The notes under the pieces: generated by a model
What the model was told of the DNA's origin: nothing
The model's database searches: none
Seen by the model: the letters and a program-made list of their open reading frames with translations, nothing else
Part shown: positions 28,608 to 37,916 of the stretch, piece by piece
How positions within the stretch are numbered: position 1 is the stretch's first letter
Layout: each line of letters starts with the position of its first letter
Assembly (NCBI RefSeq): GCF_003663825.1
Contig: NZ_RCCC01000001.1
Coordinates: 4,658,501-4,722,500 of the forward strand
Reading direction: 5' to 3'
Source of the DNA: Acidovorax sp. 106
GTDB taxonomy: Bacteria > Pseudomonadota > Gammaproteobacteria > Burkholderiales > Burkholderiaceae_C
Length of the DNA stretch: 64,000 bases
Position numbers and translations under genes: made by a program

Positions 28608-29327
28608 TCAGCGCATCTGCACCGTGCCCGACACGCTGATGCTGACCTGCTCACGCCCTGGCTGCACAGGCACGGGAGCCGATGCAAACGAGGCCATCTT
28701 TGAGCGCTCCGCCATGCCCATCAGCGTCACACCAACGCCTTGGCCCGACACACTCACCTCACGCAACCCATAGCCCGCAAAGCCAAAGGCTTTCGACAAC
28801 TCCCCTGCACGGCTCTTGAATTGTTCAATGGCCTGGGATTGGGCCTCGCTCTCGGCCTTGGCACGAGACTCCCGTGACAGCGTGAACATCACGTTGCTCA
28901 CCGCCATCGTTTGGAGCTTGCCTGCAACGGTAGTGATGCGAGCGAAATCACGCCCCTGCAGCGTCAACTCGGCCTGCCCCTGCCAACCCACGATTTTCTG
29001 GTCCTTGCTGTAGCGTGGCGACAGGCTGAACGAGCCCGTGGTCACGTCCATCTGCCCAGCCTGTGCGCTGGCCTTCGCTTCCGTCAGGGCGGCATCCAGC
29101 GCCTGCTTGAGCTGCGTCTGGGCCACAGCCAGCGTGGGGGCGTCCTTGGTGGCAGTGAGGGTGATCACCAGCACATCCTGCTGCACCTCCACCAACCCAG
29201 CGGCAGACAACTGCACCACATTGCGCGGCTCAGCAGGCACCGCCACGGCCGCTCCATTTTGTGCAAAAACAGCCCCAGCGCTTGCCAGCAAAGCGCTGGC
29301 AGCTACCAAACGAATAGCATTTTTCAT
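28608..29327 (-). CDS. SIMPL domain (DUF541) periplasmic protein
   Basis: A 239-residue protein of the SIMPL family, periplasmic or outer-membrane-associated proteins linked in some bacteria to oxidative stress. The signal peptide is residues 1-23 (hydrophobic AIRLVAASALLASAGAVFA, cleaved before QN). The domain follows with VVQLSAAGLVEVQQDVLVIT and the characteristic SPRYSKDQKIVGWQG. Much of the signal-peptide coding sequence (29273-29320) resembles the family A repeat on the opposite strand. It converges on the thioredoxin gene. Confidence 0.88.
   Translation of the reverse strand: MKNAIRLVAASALLASAGAVFAQNGAAVAVPAEPRNVVQLSAAGLVEVQQDVLVITLTATKDAPTLAVAQTQLKQALDAALTEAKASAQAGQMDVTTGSFSLSPRYSKDQKIVGWQGQAELTLQGRDFARITTVAGKLQTMAVSNVMFTLSRESRAKAESEAQSQAIEQFKSRAGELSKAFGFAGYGLREVSVSGQGVGVTLMGMAERSKMASFASAPVPVQPGREQVSISVSGTVQMR
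29273..29320 (+). repeat. Possible family A repeat, copy 6 (over the SIMPL signal peptide)
   Basis: CCCCAGCGCTTGCC... then AAAGCGCTGGCAGCTACC and GAATAGCAT. It matches the right half of the repeat well and the left half poorly. It covers the codons of the hydrophobic core of the SIMPL signal peptide. Confidence 0.45.
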
Positions 29328-29461
29328 CGGTACTTGCCCTTTCAGATGCAGTGAACAGCCTGCCCAGGCACCATGCCCAAACACCTATCCACACGCCAAC
29401 CCTCAGTGTGTAGGCGCGCGCCGCAAAGCTTTGTCAGACAGGGTTGACGTTAGGGCAAAAC

Positions 29462-29537
29462 TTGTAACAGTTGGTCAAACCCGGGGGTAAAAACCGAACT
29501 TCGGCGTCCAACTTGGTCAGAATCGGCTCTGTTACAA
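29462..29537. promoter_or_regulatory. Paired inverted TTGTAACAG / CTGTTACAA sites upstream of ompR
   Basis: TTGTAACAG (29462-29470) and its exact reverse complement CTGTTACAA (29529-29537) flank a 58-bp spacer; the right copy ends 18 bp before the ompR ATG. GTAACA/TGTTAC is the core of OmpR binding sites in enterics, so these are candidate autoregulatory sites. Confidence 0.5.
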
Positions 29538-29555
29538 ATTGGACTTGAGAGCAAT

Positions 29556-30287
29556 ATGGCCACTACAACCAATCGCACCGACAAAGTTTTGGTGGTGGAT
29601 GACGATGCACGCATCCGCGACCTGCTGCGCCGCTACCTGACGCAAGAAGGCTTTGAAGTCATGGTGGCAGAAGACGGCAAGGCGCTGAACCGCCTGCTGC
29701 TGCGCGAAACCGTAGACATCATCGTGCTGGACCTGATGATGCCTGGCGAAGACGGCCTGTCCATCTGCCGCCGCCTGCGTGCCGCCAACGACCGCACCCC
29801 CATCATCATGCTCACCGCCAAGGGCGAGGACGTGGACCGCATCGTGGGCCTGGAAGTGGGCGCCGACGACTACCTGGGCAAGCCCTTCAACCCGCGCGAG
29901 TTGCTGGCCCGCATCCACGCTGTGCTGCGCCGCCGCCCTGCACAAGAAGCCCCGGGCGCCCCATCGGGCGACAACGAAGTGGTCACCTTCGGCCCCTTCA
30001 CGTTCGACCTGGGCACCCGCGCACTGCAGCGCAATGGCGAAGAGTTGCCGTTGACCACCGGTGAATTCGCTATGCTCAAGGCCCTGGTGCGCCACCCGCG
30101 CCAGCCGCTGTCGCGTGAAAAGCTGGCTTTGCTGGCACGCGGACGCGAGTTTGAGCCCTTTGACCGCAGCCTGGACGTCCAGGTGTCGCGCCTGCGCAAG
30201 CTGGTGGAAGTGGACGCGGCGGCGCCCCGCTACATCCAGACCGTGTGGGGTGTGGGCTATGTATTTGTACCGGACGGAACGAGCTAA
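29556..30287 (+). CDS. ompR: OmpR-type two-component response regulator
   Basis: A 243-residue response regulator. The receiver domain (about 10-125) has the acidic pair DDDAR, the phosphorylation Asp in IIVLDLMMPGEDGLS (about residue 60) and Lys in YLGKPFNPRELL. The C-terminal winged helix (about 145-240) shows TTGEFAMLKALVRHP and RSLDVQVSRLRKLVE with the GVGYVFV wing. Strong OmpR-subgroup similarity. The sensor kinase gene starts six bases after the stop. Porin and osmotic regulation is the usual role; here it is inferred from family. Confidence 0.94.
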   Translation: MATTTNRTDKVLVVDDDARIRDLLRRYLTQEGFEVMVAEDGKALNRLLLRETVDIIVLDLMMPGEDGLSICRRLRAANDRTPIIMLTAKGEDVDRIVGLEVGADDYLGKPFNPRELLARIHAVLRRRPAQEAPGAPSGDNEVVTFGPFTFDLGTRALQRNGEELPLTTGEFAMLKALVRHPRQPLSREKLALLARGREFEPFDRSLDVQVSRLRKLVEVDAAAPRYIQTVWGVGYVFVPDGTS

Positions 30288-30293
30288 TTCACG

Positions 30294-31823
30294 ATGAACA
30301 AGCCTGAAGGCAACACCAGGCCCCGCAGGCGCAAACCCGAAGGACCGCAAGCCGACGCCACCAGCCCCGCGCCGCTGGAGTCGTCGCTGCGCAACGCACG
30401 CGAGCAACGCGCTCGCGTGGGTCTGAATCTGTTTTGGCGCACTTTCTTTTTGCTGGCGCTCTTGCTGGTGGGCAGTATCCTGGCATGGCTGCAAACCTTG
30501 CGGGCGCTGGAGTTTGAACCCCGCACCCTGCACACGGCCCAGCAAATCGCTTCGCTGGTCAACCTGAGCCGGGCCGCCTTGGTGCACTCAGACGCCATCG
30601 CGCGCGTCTCGCTCATCAAGACCATGGCCGACCAGGAAGGCGTGCGCATCCTGCCCCGCGAGCCGGGCGACAAGTTCACGCTGCTCGATGGCAACGCCCT
30701 GGGCAACCGCCTGACCGAAGAACTCACCGCCCGCCTGGGTCCCGACACCATCGTGGCCCAGAACGTGAATGGCGAAAACGGTCTGTGGGTGGGCTTCAAC
30801 ATCAATGGTGACCCCAACTGGTTGTTGATGGATCGCTCGCGCTTCAGCCCTGCAGGTGGGCGCACCTGGCTCATCTGGCTCATCACCGCCGGGGCCCTGT
30901 CGCTGGCCGGAGCTGCCGCCATTGCGCGGTTGATCAACCGCCCGCTCAAGCAACTGTCGTATGCCGCCAACCGCGTGCGCGACGGCGACTTTGCCGCCAG
31001 CCACCTTGATGAAGAGGTGGTGACCAGCGAAATCCGCGAGGTGAACATCGGCTTTAACCGCATGGCGCAAAAGCTGGCCAAGCTGGAACAAGACCGCGCC
31101 GTGATGCTGGCCGGCATCTCACACGACCTGCGCACGCCCCTGGCCCGCCTGCGGCTGGAAACCGAGATGAGCGTGACGGACGACATTGCCCGCGAGCACA
31201 TGGTGGCCGACATCGTTCAGCTCGACGCCACCATCGACAAGTTCCTGGACTACGCCCGCCCCGACCATGTGACGCTGACTCCGGTGAACCTGCACGCAGT
31301 GGTGTCATCGTGCGTCTATGCCGTGCAAGACCACCGCGAGCTGCAAATCACCATGCAGGTGCCCGAAGACCTGAACGTGCTGGCCGACGAAGTGGAATTG
31401 GCGCGCGTGATATCGAACCTGCTGGAAAACGCCCGCCGCTATGGCAAGGCTGCCGACACCGGTGTGACCAGCGTGGACATTGCCGCCAAGGGCCGCGAGA
31501 GCTGGGTGCTGCTCAAGCTGCGCGACCACGGCGCGGGCGTGCCGCCTGAGCAGTTGTCCAACCTGACCAAGCCGTTTTTCCGGGGCGACTCGGCCCGCAC
31601 GGCTGCGGCGGGCGCGGGGCTGGGCTTGTCGATTGTGGACAAGACCGTGCAGCGCATGGGCGGCATTTTTGCGCTGGCCAACTCCAGCACGGGTGGGCTG
31701 GTGGCCCACATCCAGCTGCAACGCGCCACCGAGTTGCCCGCAGGCGTAGACCCCAAGCAGCGCCTGCAGCGCCCGGCCATCAAGCGCCAATTGCCCCGCA
31801 AGCGGGCGCAAGACCAAGCCTGA
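30294..31823 (+). CDS. envZ: Sensor histidine kinase, EnvZ-type
   Basis: A 509-residue inner-membrane kinase paired with the OmpR-type regulator upstream. It has a long basic cytoplasmic N-terminus (about 1-45), TM1 (about 46-66), a ~110-residue periplasmic region, TM2 (about 190-212), and HAMP. The dimerisation helix holds the phospho-His in AGISHDLRTPLARLRLETEM. The ATPase domain has ISNLLENARRYGK (N box), RDHGAGVP (G1) and GAGLGLSIVDKTV (G2). The Pro/Arg-rich tail after about residue 480 is not conserved. Partnering with the adjacent regulator is near certain; the stimulus is not shown by sequence. Confidence 0.92.
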   Translation: MNKPEGNTRPRRRKPEGPQADATSPAPLESSLRNAREQRARVGLNLFWRTFFLLALLLVGSILAWLQTLRALEFEPRTLHTAQQIASLVNLSRAALVHSDAIARVSLIKTMADQEGVRILPREPGDKFTLLDGNALGNRLTEELTARLGPDTIVAQNVNGENGLWVGFNINGDPNWLLMDRSRFSPAGGRTWLIWLITAGALSLAGAAAIARLINRPLKQLSYAANRVRDGDFAASHLDEEVVTSEIREVNIGFNRMAQKLAKLEQDRAVMLAGISHDLRTPLARLRLETEMSVTDDIAREHMVADIVQLDATIDKFLDYARPDHVTLTPVNLHAVVSSCVYAVQDHRELQITMQVPEDLNVLADEVELARVISNLLENARRYGKAADTGVTSVDIAAKGRESWVLLKLRDHGAGVPPEQLSNLTKPFFRGDSARTAAAGAGLGLSIVDKTVQRMGGIFALANSSTGGLVAHIQLQRATELPAGVDPKQRLQRPAIKRQLPRKRAQDQA

Positions 31824-31884
31824 TCACGTCAGCGCAGCGGGCGGTCCTCAACGGGGATCGCCCCGCATCCCTCCCCACAGCCGC

Positions 31885-32364
31885 TCAGCGGCGGTACACC
31901 AAGGTGGCGGCACGCGCCTCCATCGCCAGGCCCTGGCCTACCGGCCCCAGGCGCTCGGCCGTCTTGGCCTTCACATTGACCTGATCGGGCGCCAGGCCCA
32001 GCGCCTGCGCAATGCAGGCGCGCATGCCGGGGATATGGGCCGCTAGGCGCGGCGCCTGGGCCACCACGGTGCTGTCCACATTGGCAATCTCAAACCCAGC
32101 AGCCCGCACGCGGCGGCCTGCCTCGGCCAGCAGCACCGACGAATCGGCCCCACGGAATGCCGGGTCGGTGTCTGGGAAGTGCGTGCCAATGTCGCCCAGC
32201 GCAGCGGCGCCCAAGATGGCGTCGGTGATGGCGTGCAGCAGCACGTCGGCGTCCGAGTGGCCCAGCAAGCCCATGCTGTGCTCAATCGTCACGCCGCCAA
32301 TGACCAAAGGGCGGCCGGGCACCAAGGCATGCACATCCCAACCCTCACCAATCCTGAAATTCAT
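31885..32364 (-). CDS. ispF: 2-C-methyl-D-erythritol 2,4-cyclodiphosphate synthase
   Basis: A 159-residue trimeric enzyme of the MEP isoprenoid pathway, cyclising CDP-methylerythritol 2-phosphate. Zinc ligands are in GWDVHAL (Asp and His at about residues 8 and 10) and the [20 protein letters not shown] segment; the C-terminal [16 protein letters not shown] is conserved. ATG 32364 was chosen ([14 protein letters not shown]); a ten-residue upstream extension is not conserved. It is downstream of ispD on the same strand but separated by ~200 bp that contain a REP hairpin, unlike the tight ispDF arrangement of many bacteria. Confidence 0.96.
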   Translation of the reverse strand: MNFRIGEGWDVHALVPGRPLVIGGVTIEHSMGLLGHSDADVLLHAITDAILGAAALGDIGTHFPDTDPAFRGADSSVLLAEAGRRVRAAGFEIANVDSTVVAQAPRLAAHIPGMRACIAQALGLAPDQVNVKAKTAERLGPVGQGLAMEARAATLVYRR

Positions 32365-32476
32365 CACATCGCTCTCTGCCCATTGCAGGGCCAATCAAAA
32401 GGAAAACGGCAACCTGCGCCCGCTGTGCGGGCAGCGCCACTCATACGAATTCGCACTCAGCTCATCAGAAACCAAA

Positions 32477-32535
32477 CCTTCGGGCTGAGCTTGTCGAAGC
32501 CTTGCGCAGCGCTTCGACAAGCTCAGCGTGAACGG
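32477..32535. repeat. REP-type palindrome between ispD and ispF
   Basis: CTTCGGGCTGAGCTTGTCGAAGCC, a short loop, then GCTTCGACAAGCTCAGCGTGAACGG: the widespread proteobacterial palindrome. It lies in the only gap of the ispD-ispF transcript and could form a stable mRNA hairpin there. Confidence 0.8.
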
Positions 32536-32562
32536 ATTGATATTTTTGAACGCAAATGGGTA

Positions 32563-33390
32563 TCACCCCCCCGTGGGTGGCAGCCCACGCAAGCTGCCAA
32601 AGCGCTCCAGCGTGGTGCCATGGCCGCGCTGGGCCAACACGGCACCCGCCAGTGCAAAGTCGTCCGGGTAGGTCACCTTGAAGTTCTGCGCGCCACCGGG
32701 CACCAGCCGGGGGTGCAGGCCCATGGCCTCCATGGCGCTGGCCTCATCGGTCACGCTGGGGCCAATGCGCTCGATCGCGGCCATCAGCGGGCCGATGCGG
32801 AACATCTGCGGTGTCTGCGCCAGCCACTTGTCGCTGCGGTCCACCGTGGTGGCCACCCGCACGCCGCCCGGGCCGTCAATGGAGGTCTTGAGGGTGTCGG
32901 CCAGCTTGTGCGCCAAAAGCCCCCCAACCCCGTCATTGGCACAGGTATCAATCAGGGTGTCGATCAGGGCGGTGGTGATCAGGCAGCGGGCCGCGTCATG
33001 CACCAGCACCCAGTCTTCGGGCTGCGCACCCCGCTCCCGCAATGCCTTGAGCCCTCCCAGTACCGTGTCCGCCCGCGTGGGGCCCCCACATTCCACCTTG
33101 AAAAAAGAGGGGTGTGCATAAGCGTCCAGAAAATGGTCACCCGCCGCCACCGCGACCAGCGTGCCCAACAAACGCCCCACCCCGGCAAACGCGGCCAAGG
33201 TGTGCAGCACCATGGGCTGCCCTGCCACCAGGTGGTACTGCTTGGGCAGTGCCTGCGCGATAGGCACTGCGCCTGCAGAGCCCCCTGCAGGCACTGCACG
33301 CAGCCCCATGCCCGCACAGGGCACCAGGCCCCAAAAGCGGCCGTGGGCAGACAAAGGAACAGGGGCAGTGGGCAAGAGCGGTGCAGTCAT
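32563..33390 (-). CDS. ispD: 2-C-methyl-D-erythritol 4-phosphate cytidylyltransferase
   Basis: A 275-residue MEP-pathway enzyme that forms CDP-methylerythritol. It shows GLVPCAGMGLRA (the nucleotide-binding loop), LPKQYHLVAGQPMVLHTL, the Thr/Arg/Asp segment GGPTRADTVLGGL, VLVHDAARCLI and the C-terminal VTDEASAMEAMG. The loop after GMGLRAVPAGGSAGAVPIAQA carries a short Gly/Ala insertion, and the protein is ~40 residues longer than E. coli IspD, including an N-terminal extension. ispF follows downstream; mfd is divergent. Confidence 0.94.
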   Translation of the reverse strand: MTAPLLPTAPVPLSAHGRFWGLVPCAGMGLRAVPAGGSAGAVPIAQALPKQYHLVAGQPMVLHTLAAFAGVGRLLGTLVAVAAGDHFLDAYAHPSFFKVECGGPTRADTVLGGLKALRERGAQPEDWVLVHDAARCLITTALIDTLIDTCANDGVGGLLAHKLADTLKTSIDGPGGVRVATTVDRSDKWLAQTPQMFRIGPLMAAIERIGPSVTDEASAMEAMGLHPRLVPGGAQNFKVTYPDDFALAGAVLAQRGHGTTLERFGSLRGLPPTGG

Positions 33391-33486
33391 GAGGGGCTCA
33401 TTCTAGAATCTCCACTCCCCGATCCACCCGGCCCGTGCGCGCACCGCGCCCCAGGGGGTGCCCCGGGGCTGCAGACACCGTCCCGC

Positions 33487-36400
33487 ATGGAACTCCCCAA
33501 ACTCACTCCCGGTAAACGTTTCTCCTTGCCCCGCCCCGTGGGCAGCGCCGACTCGCTGCTGCTGGCCCGCCTGGCCGAGCGCGACAAGGCGGCAGGCCAC
33601 ACCACCGCCATCGTGGCGGCCGATGCCACCGATGCGCAGCGCCTTATCGAGGAAATGGCCTTCTTTGCCCCCGGCCTGCGATGCGCGCTGTTCCCCGACT
33701 GGGAGACGCTGCCCTACGACACCTTCAGCCCGCACCAGGACCTGATCAGCGAGCGCCTGGCCACCCTCTGGCGCATCAGCCAAAAGGACAAGGACACCGG
33801 CGCCGACGTGGTGCTGGTGCCCGCCACCACGGCGCTGTACCGGCTGGCGCCACCGTCCTTCCTTGCGGGCTACACCTTCCACTTCAAGGTCAAGCAAAAG
33901 CTCGACGAAACCAAATTCAAAGCCCAGCTCACGCTGGCGGGCTACTCACATGTCTCGCAAGTGGTGAGCCCGGGCGAATACGCGGTGCGCGGCGGGCTGA
34001 TCGACCTGTTCCCCATGGGCTCGCTGGTGCCGTACCGCGTGGACCTGTTCGACAACGAGATCGACTCCATCCGCACCTTCGACCCCGACAGCCAACGCAG
34101 CCTGTACCCCGTGCCCGAGGTGCGTCTGCTGCCAGGCCGCGAGTTCCCCATGGACGACGAGGCGCGCGCCAAATTCCGCAGCCGCTGGCGCGAGATGCTG
34201 GAGGGCGACCCGACCAAGAGCCGCATCTACAAAGACATGGGCGCGGGCGTGGCGACGGCGGGCATCGAGTACTACCTGCCGCTGTTCTTTGACGAGACGG
34301 CCACCGTGTTCGACTACCTGGGCGGCGAGGCCACGGTGGTGCTGCATGGCGACCTGGAGCCCGCGTTCCAGCGCTTCTGGCAAGACACCAAAGACCGCTT
34401 TCGCCTGGTGCAGGGCGACCCCGAGCGCCCGGCGCTGCCGCCCGAGGCGCTGTTCCTCTCGGCCGACCAGTTCTACACGCGTGCCAACGCACACGCCCAG
34501 CTGTCGCTGCGCCCCGGCGTGCAGGACGTGGATGACAACCCGCATTTCCACAAACTCGGCGACCTGTCGGTGGTGCGCGGGGCCGAGGACCCGCTGGCCC
34601 GCCTGCATGCCCACATCCGCAACACGCAGCACCGCGTGCTGCTGTTGGCCGAGAGCGATGGCCGCCGCGAAAGCTTGCTCGACTTTTTGCGCGCCAGCGG
34701 GGTGAACCCACCGGCCTTTGATTCGCTGGCCGAGTTCCAGGCCACGGCCGACGAAAAGGTGGGCATTGCCACGGCTGGACTTACCGTAGGCTTTAGCTGG
34801 ATCGAAGACGGCATCGACTTCGTCACCGAAACCGAGTTGTTTGCCGCCGGCCCCACCACGCGCCGCCGCAAGAAGCAAGAGCAAGTCAGCGACGTCGAGG
34901 CCCTGATCAAGGACCTGGCCGAGTTGAACGTGGGCGACCCCGTGGTGCACAGCGCTCATGGCATTGGCCGCTACCGGGGCCTCATCAACATGGATGTGGG
35001 CAACAAGAACCCCGACGGCACGCCCGCCATGCAGGAGTTCTTGCACCTGGAATACGCCGACAAGGCCGTGCTGTATGTGCCCGTGAGCCAGCTGCAGCTG
35101 ATCAGCCGCTACACCGGCGTGAGCGCCGACGAGGCGCCGCTGCACAAGCTGGGCAGCGGCCAGTGGGAAAAGGCCAAGCGCAAGGCCGCCGAGCAGGTGC
35201 GCGACAGCGCTGCCGAGTTGCTCAACATCTACGCCCGCCGCGCACTGCGCGAAGGCCACGCCTTCCGCTACAGCCCGCAGGACTACGAGACCTTTGCCAA
35301 CGACTTCGGCTTTGACGAAACGGCCGACCAGAATGCAGCCATCCACGCTGTGATCCAGGACATGATCAGCCCCCGCCCCATGGACCGCCTGGTCTGCGGC
35401 GACGTGGGCTTTGGCAAGACCGAGGTGGCCCTGCGCGCCGCCTTTGTGGCCGTCACGGGCGGAAAACAGGTGGCCTTTTTGGCGCCCACCACCCTGCTGG
35501 CCGAGCAGCACTACCAGACGCTGGTGGACCGCTTTTCAAAATGGCCGGTGAAGATTGCCGAGGTCTCGCGCTTTCGCTCGGGCAAGGAGATCACCGCCGC
35601 CATCAAGGGCATCGGCGACGGCACGGTGGACATCGTGGTCGGCACGCACAAGCTGCTCAGCGAATCCACCAAGTTCCACAACCTGGGCCTCTTGATCATC
35701 GACGAGGAACACCGCTTTGGCGTGCGCCACAAGGAGCAGATGAAGGCCCTGCGCGCCGAGGTGGATGTGCTGACGCTGACGGCCACACCCATCCCGCGCA
35801 CGCTGGGCATGGCGCTCGAAGGCCTGCGCGACCTGTCGGTCATCGCCACCGCGCCGCAGCGGCGCCTGGCGATCAAGACCTTTGTGCGCAACGAGGGCAC
35901 GGGCGTGATCCGCGAGGCGGTGCTGCGCGAACTCAAGCGCGGCGGGCAGGTCTACTTCCTTCACAACGAGGTGGAGACTATCGAGAACCGCCGCCAGAAA
36001 CTCGAAGAAATCCTGCCCGAGGCCCGCATCGCCGTGGCCCACGGCCAGATGCCCGAGCGCGAACTGGAGCGCGTGATGCGCGACTTTGTGGCCCAGCGCT
36101 ACAACATCCTGCTGTGCTCGACCATCATCGAGACCGGCATCGACGTGCCCACGGCCAACACCATCATCATGAGCCGTGCCGACAAGTTCGGCCTGGCGCA
36201 GCTGCACCAGCTGCGCGGCCGTGTGGGCCGCAGCCACCACCAAGCCTACGCCTACCTGATGGTGCCCGACATTGAAGGGCTGACCAAACATGCGCAGCAG
36301 CGGCTGGACGCCATTCAGCAGATGGAGGAACTGGGCAGCGGCTTCTACCTGGCCATGCACGACCTGGAGATCCGCGGCGCGGGCGAGGTGCTGGGCGAGA

Positions 36401-36960
36401 ACCAGAGCGGCAACATGCTGGAGGTGGGCTTTCAGCTGTACAACGAGATGCTGAACGAGGCCGTCAAGGCGCTCAAGGCGGGCAAAGAACCCGACCTGCT
36501 CTCGCCCTTGTCCGTCACCACCGACATCAACCTGCACGCCCCCGCCCTGCTGCCCGACGACTACTGCGGCGACGTGCACCTGCGCCTGTCGTTCTACAAA
36601 AAGCTGGCCACGGCCAAGACGCCCGACCAGATCGACGGCTTGCTCGAAGAGATCGTGGACCGCTTCGGCAAGCTGCCTCCGCAGGCCCAGACCTTGATTG
36701 ACGTGCACCGCCTGCGCGTGCTGAGCCAGCCCTACGGCGTGGTGAAGGTGGATGCCGCCCCGGGCGTGATCAACATCACCTTCAAGCCCCAGCCGCCGAT
36801 CGACCCGATGCGCATCATTGAGCTGATCCAGAAGCACAAGCACATCAAGCTGGCGGGCAACGAGAAGCTGCGCATTGAGCGCGAGGTGAAAGAGCCCAAA
36901 GACCGTGCGCAGGCGGTGCGGGACATCCTGCGGGCGCTGGGGCAGCCAGTGGCGGCTTAG
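33487..36960 (+). CDS. mfd: Transcription-repair coupling factor Mfd
   Basis: A 1157-residue DNA translocase that removes RNA polymerase stalled at lesions and recruits UvrA. In order: UvrB-like N-terminal module (about 1-350, with FPDWETLPYDTFSPHQDLIS), RNA-polymerase-interacting CarD-like domain (about 470-560, VVHSAHGIGRYRGL), RecG-like helicase domains (about 590-950) with Walker A GDVGFGKTEVAL, DEEH box DEEHRFGVRHKEQ, and QLRGRVGRS, then the C-terminal TRCF domain. The ATG at 33487 starts the conserved part; the open frame runs far upstream through ispD antisense and is not coding there. Normal length. Confidence 0.97.
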   Translation: MELPKLTPGKRFSLPRPVGSADSLLLARLAERDKAAGHTTAIVAADATDAQRLIEEMAFFAPGLRCALFPDWETLPYDTFSPHQDLISERLATLWRISQKDKDTGADVVLVPATTALYRLAPPSFLAGYTFHFKVKQKLDETKFKAQLTLAGYSHVSQVVSPGEYAVRGGLIDLFPMGSLVPYRVDLFDNEIDSIRTFDPDSQRSLYPVPEVRLLPGREFPMDDEARAKFRSRWREMLEGDPTKSRIYKDMGAGVATAGIEYYLPLFFDETATVFDYLGGEATVVLHGDLEPAFQRFWQDTKDRFRLVQGDPERPALPPEALFLSADQFYTRANAHAQLSLRPGVQDVDDNPHFHKLGDLSVVRGAEDPLARLHAHIRNTQHRVLLLAESDGRRESLLDFLRASGVNPPAFDSLAEFQATADEKVGIATAGLTVGFSWIEDGIDFVTETELFAAGPTTRRRKKQEQVSDVEALIKDLAELNVGDPVVHSAHGIGRYRGLINMDVGNKNPDGTPAMQEFLHLEYADKAVLYVPVSQLQLISRYTGVSADEAPLHKLGSGQWEKAKRKAAEQVRDSAAELLNIYARRALREGHAFRYSPQDYETFANDFGFDETADQNAAIHAVIQDMISPRPMDRLVCGDVGFGKTEVALRAAFVAVTGGKQVAFLAPTTLLAEQHYQTLVDRFSKWPVKIAEVSRFRSGKEITAAIKGIGDGTVDIVVGTHKLLSESTKFHNLGLLIIDEEHRFGVRHKEQMKALRAEVDVLTLTATPIPRTLGMALEGLRDLSVIATAPQRRLAIKTFVRNEGTGVIREAVLRELKRGGQVYFLHNEVETIENRRQKLEEILPEARIAVAHGQMPERELERVMRDFVAQRYNILLCSTIIETGIDVPTANTIIMSRADKFGLAQLHQLRGRVGRSHHQAYAYLMVPDIEGLTKHAQQRLDAIQQMEELGSGFYLAMHDLEIRGAGEVLGENQSGNMLEVGFQLYNEMLNEAVKALKAGKEPDLLSPLSVTTDINLHAPALLPDDYCGDVHLRLSFYKKLATAKTPDQIDGLLEEIVDRFGKLPPQAQTLIDVHRLRVLSQPYGVVKVDAAPGVINITFKPQPPIDPMRIIELIQKHKHIKLAGNEKLRIEREVKEPKDRAQAVRDILRALGQPVAA

Positions 36961-36970
36961 CGCCTGGAAG

Positions 36971-37037
36971 ATATGATTAAAAATAGCCTCCAGCGCTTAT
37001 CTATCCAGCGCTACCAGCTATCAAAATCATAGTATCA
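36971..37037 (+). repeat. Dispersed palindromic repeat, family A, copy 7 (full length)
   Basis: ATATGATTAAAAATAGCCTC, CAGCGCTTAT...CAGCGCTACC, AGCTATCAAAATCATAGTAT. One of the most complete copies: the outer flanks are also roughly inverted. It fills the gap between mfd and the next gene and ends at that gene's start. Confidence 0.8.
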
Positions 37038-37038
37038 A

Positions 37039-37701
37039 ATGGAAGCCACCCTGGCCCTGATCGCCCTGGCTGTCGCGTTGCTGGCCCGCCCTTGGCGGCT
37101 GCTGGCCAGCCGCAAACCCTTGGCTCACGAAGCGCAGGGCGCGCCTGCCGCGCTGTGGACGCCGCTGCTGGCCACCCTCGTCTTGCTGCCCTGGGCCTGG
37201 GCCCTGCCTACGTTGCACCACATGCCGCTGCAACTGCAATGGTCGGGCGCGTGCCTGGTGCTGCTCATGCTGGGCTGGCCCCTGGCGGTGCCCACGCTGC
37301 TGGCGGTGGGCGCCACGGCGGCGTTGCTTTCGCCCAGCCTGGGGTGGGACGAGGCGCTGGGCATGGCCGTGTGGCAAGGCGTCGTGCCTGCCACGCTGGC
37401 ACTGCTGCTGGGCGTGGTGCTGCGCCGCCTTGCGGGGGCACGCCCGCTCGCAGGCGTGCGCGCCTTCGTCTATGTGCTGGGCCGGGGTTTTTTGGGCACG
37501 GCGATGTGCCTGTTTGCAGCGGGCAGCTTGTCGCAATGGAGCGGTCACACGCTGTCGGGTGTGGGCGATCAGCTCTCGCTGGTCGCACGCTGGTTGATGG
37601 CCTGGGGCGATGCGGTGGTCACGGGCATGCTGTGCGCGGTGTTTGTGGCGTTCAAGCCTGCATGGCTGGCCACTTGGTCGGACGATCTCTATTTACGTTA
37701 A
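37039..37701 (+). CDS. Integral membrane protein of the COG3235 / CbiM-like ECF permease-related group
   Basis: A 220-residue protein with six predicted hydrophobic segments. The pattern resembles the uncharacterised COG3235 proteins related to the energy-coupling-factor permease CbiM: LQWSGACLVLLMLGWPLAVP, a Gly-rich AFVYVLGRGFLGTAM segment, and the C-terminal WGDAVVTGMLCAVFVAFKPAW before DDLYL. CbiM homologues take part in cobalt uptake, but no ATPase or CbiQ gene is nearby and the N-terminal CbiM metal site is not seen. The function is therefore open. Its stop overlaps the start of repeat copy 8. Confidence 0.65.
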   Translation: MEATLALIALAVALLARPWRLLASRKPLAHEAQGAPAALWTPLLATLVLLPWAWALPTLHHMPLQLQWSGACLVLLMLGWPLAVPTLLAVGATAALLSPSLGWDEALGMAVWQGVVPATLALLLGVVLRRLAGARPLAGVRAFVYVLGRGFLGTAMCLFAAGSLSQWSGHTLSGVGDQLSLVARWLMAWGDAVVTGMLCAVFVAFKPAWLATWSDDLYLR

Positions 37702-37750
37702 AAATGGCTGCAGTGCTTACAAAATAAGCGCTAGCAGCTATCAAAAGAGA
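37700..37750 (+). repeat. Dispersed palindromic repeat, family A, copy 8
   Basis: AAAAATGGCTGCAGTGCTTAC... then ATAAGCGCTAGCAGCTATCAAAA. It overlaps the TAA stop of the membrane protein gene. The rest of the gap to 37916 shows no recognisable feature apart from the ribosome site of the next gene. Confidence 0.75.
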
Positions 37751-37916
37751 AGCAATCTCCAACAGGGCCAGACCACCGACTGGCGAGCCACCAGTGTGTG
37801 GTGCAGGAATTGCTTGAGAACGGAACGCGCGGTATTCCCGCAAAAAAGCGAATGCCCGCAGCGCAACCGGGAGCCCTCACCCGGCGGGTCTGTCCATCCA
37901 CTTTTGGGAGTTGTTC

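Noticed and set aside
32179..33486. Upstream extension of the mfd reading frame (longer than 430 codons)
   Set aside because: It is antisense to ispD and ispF and encodes no known domain; ATG 33487 begins the conserved Mfd N-terminus.
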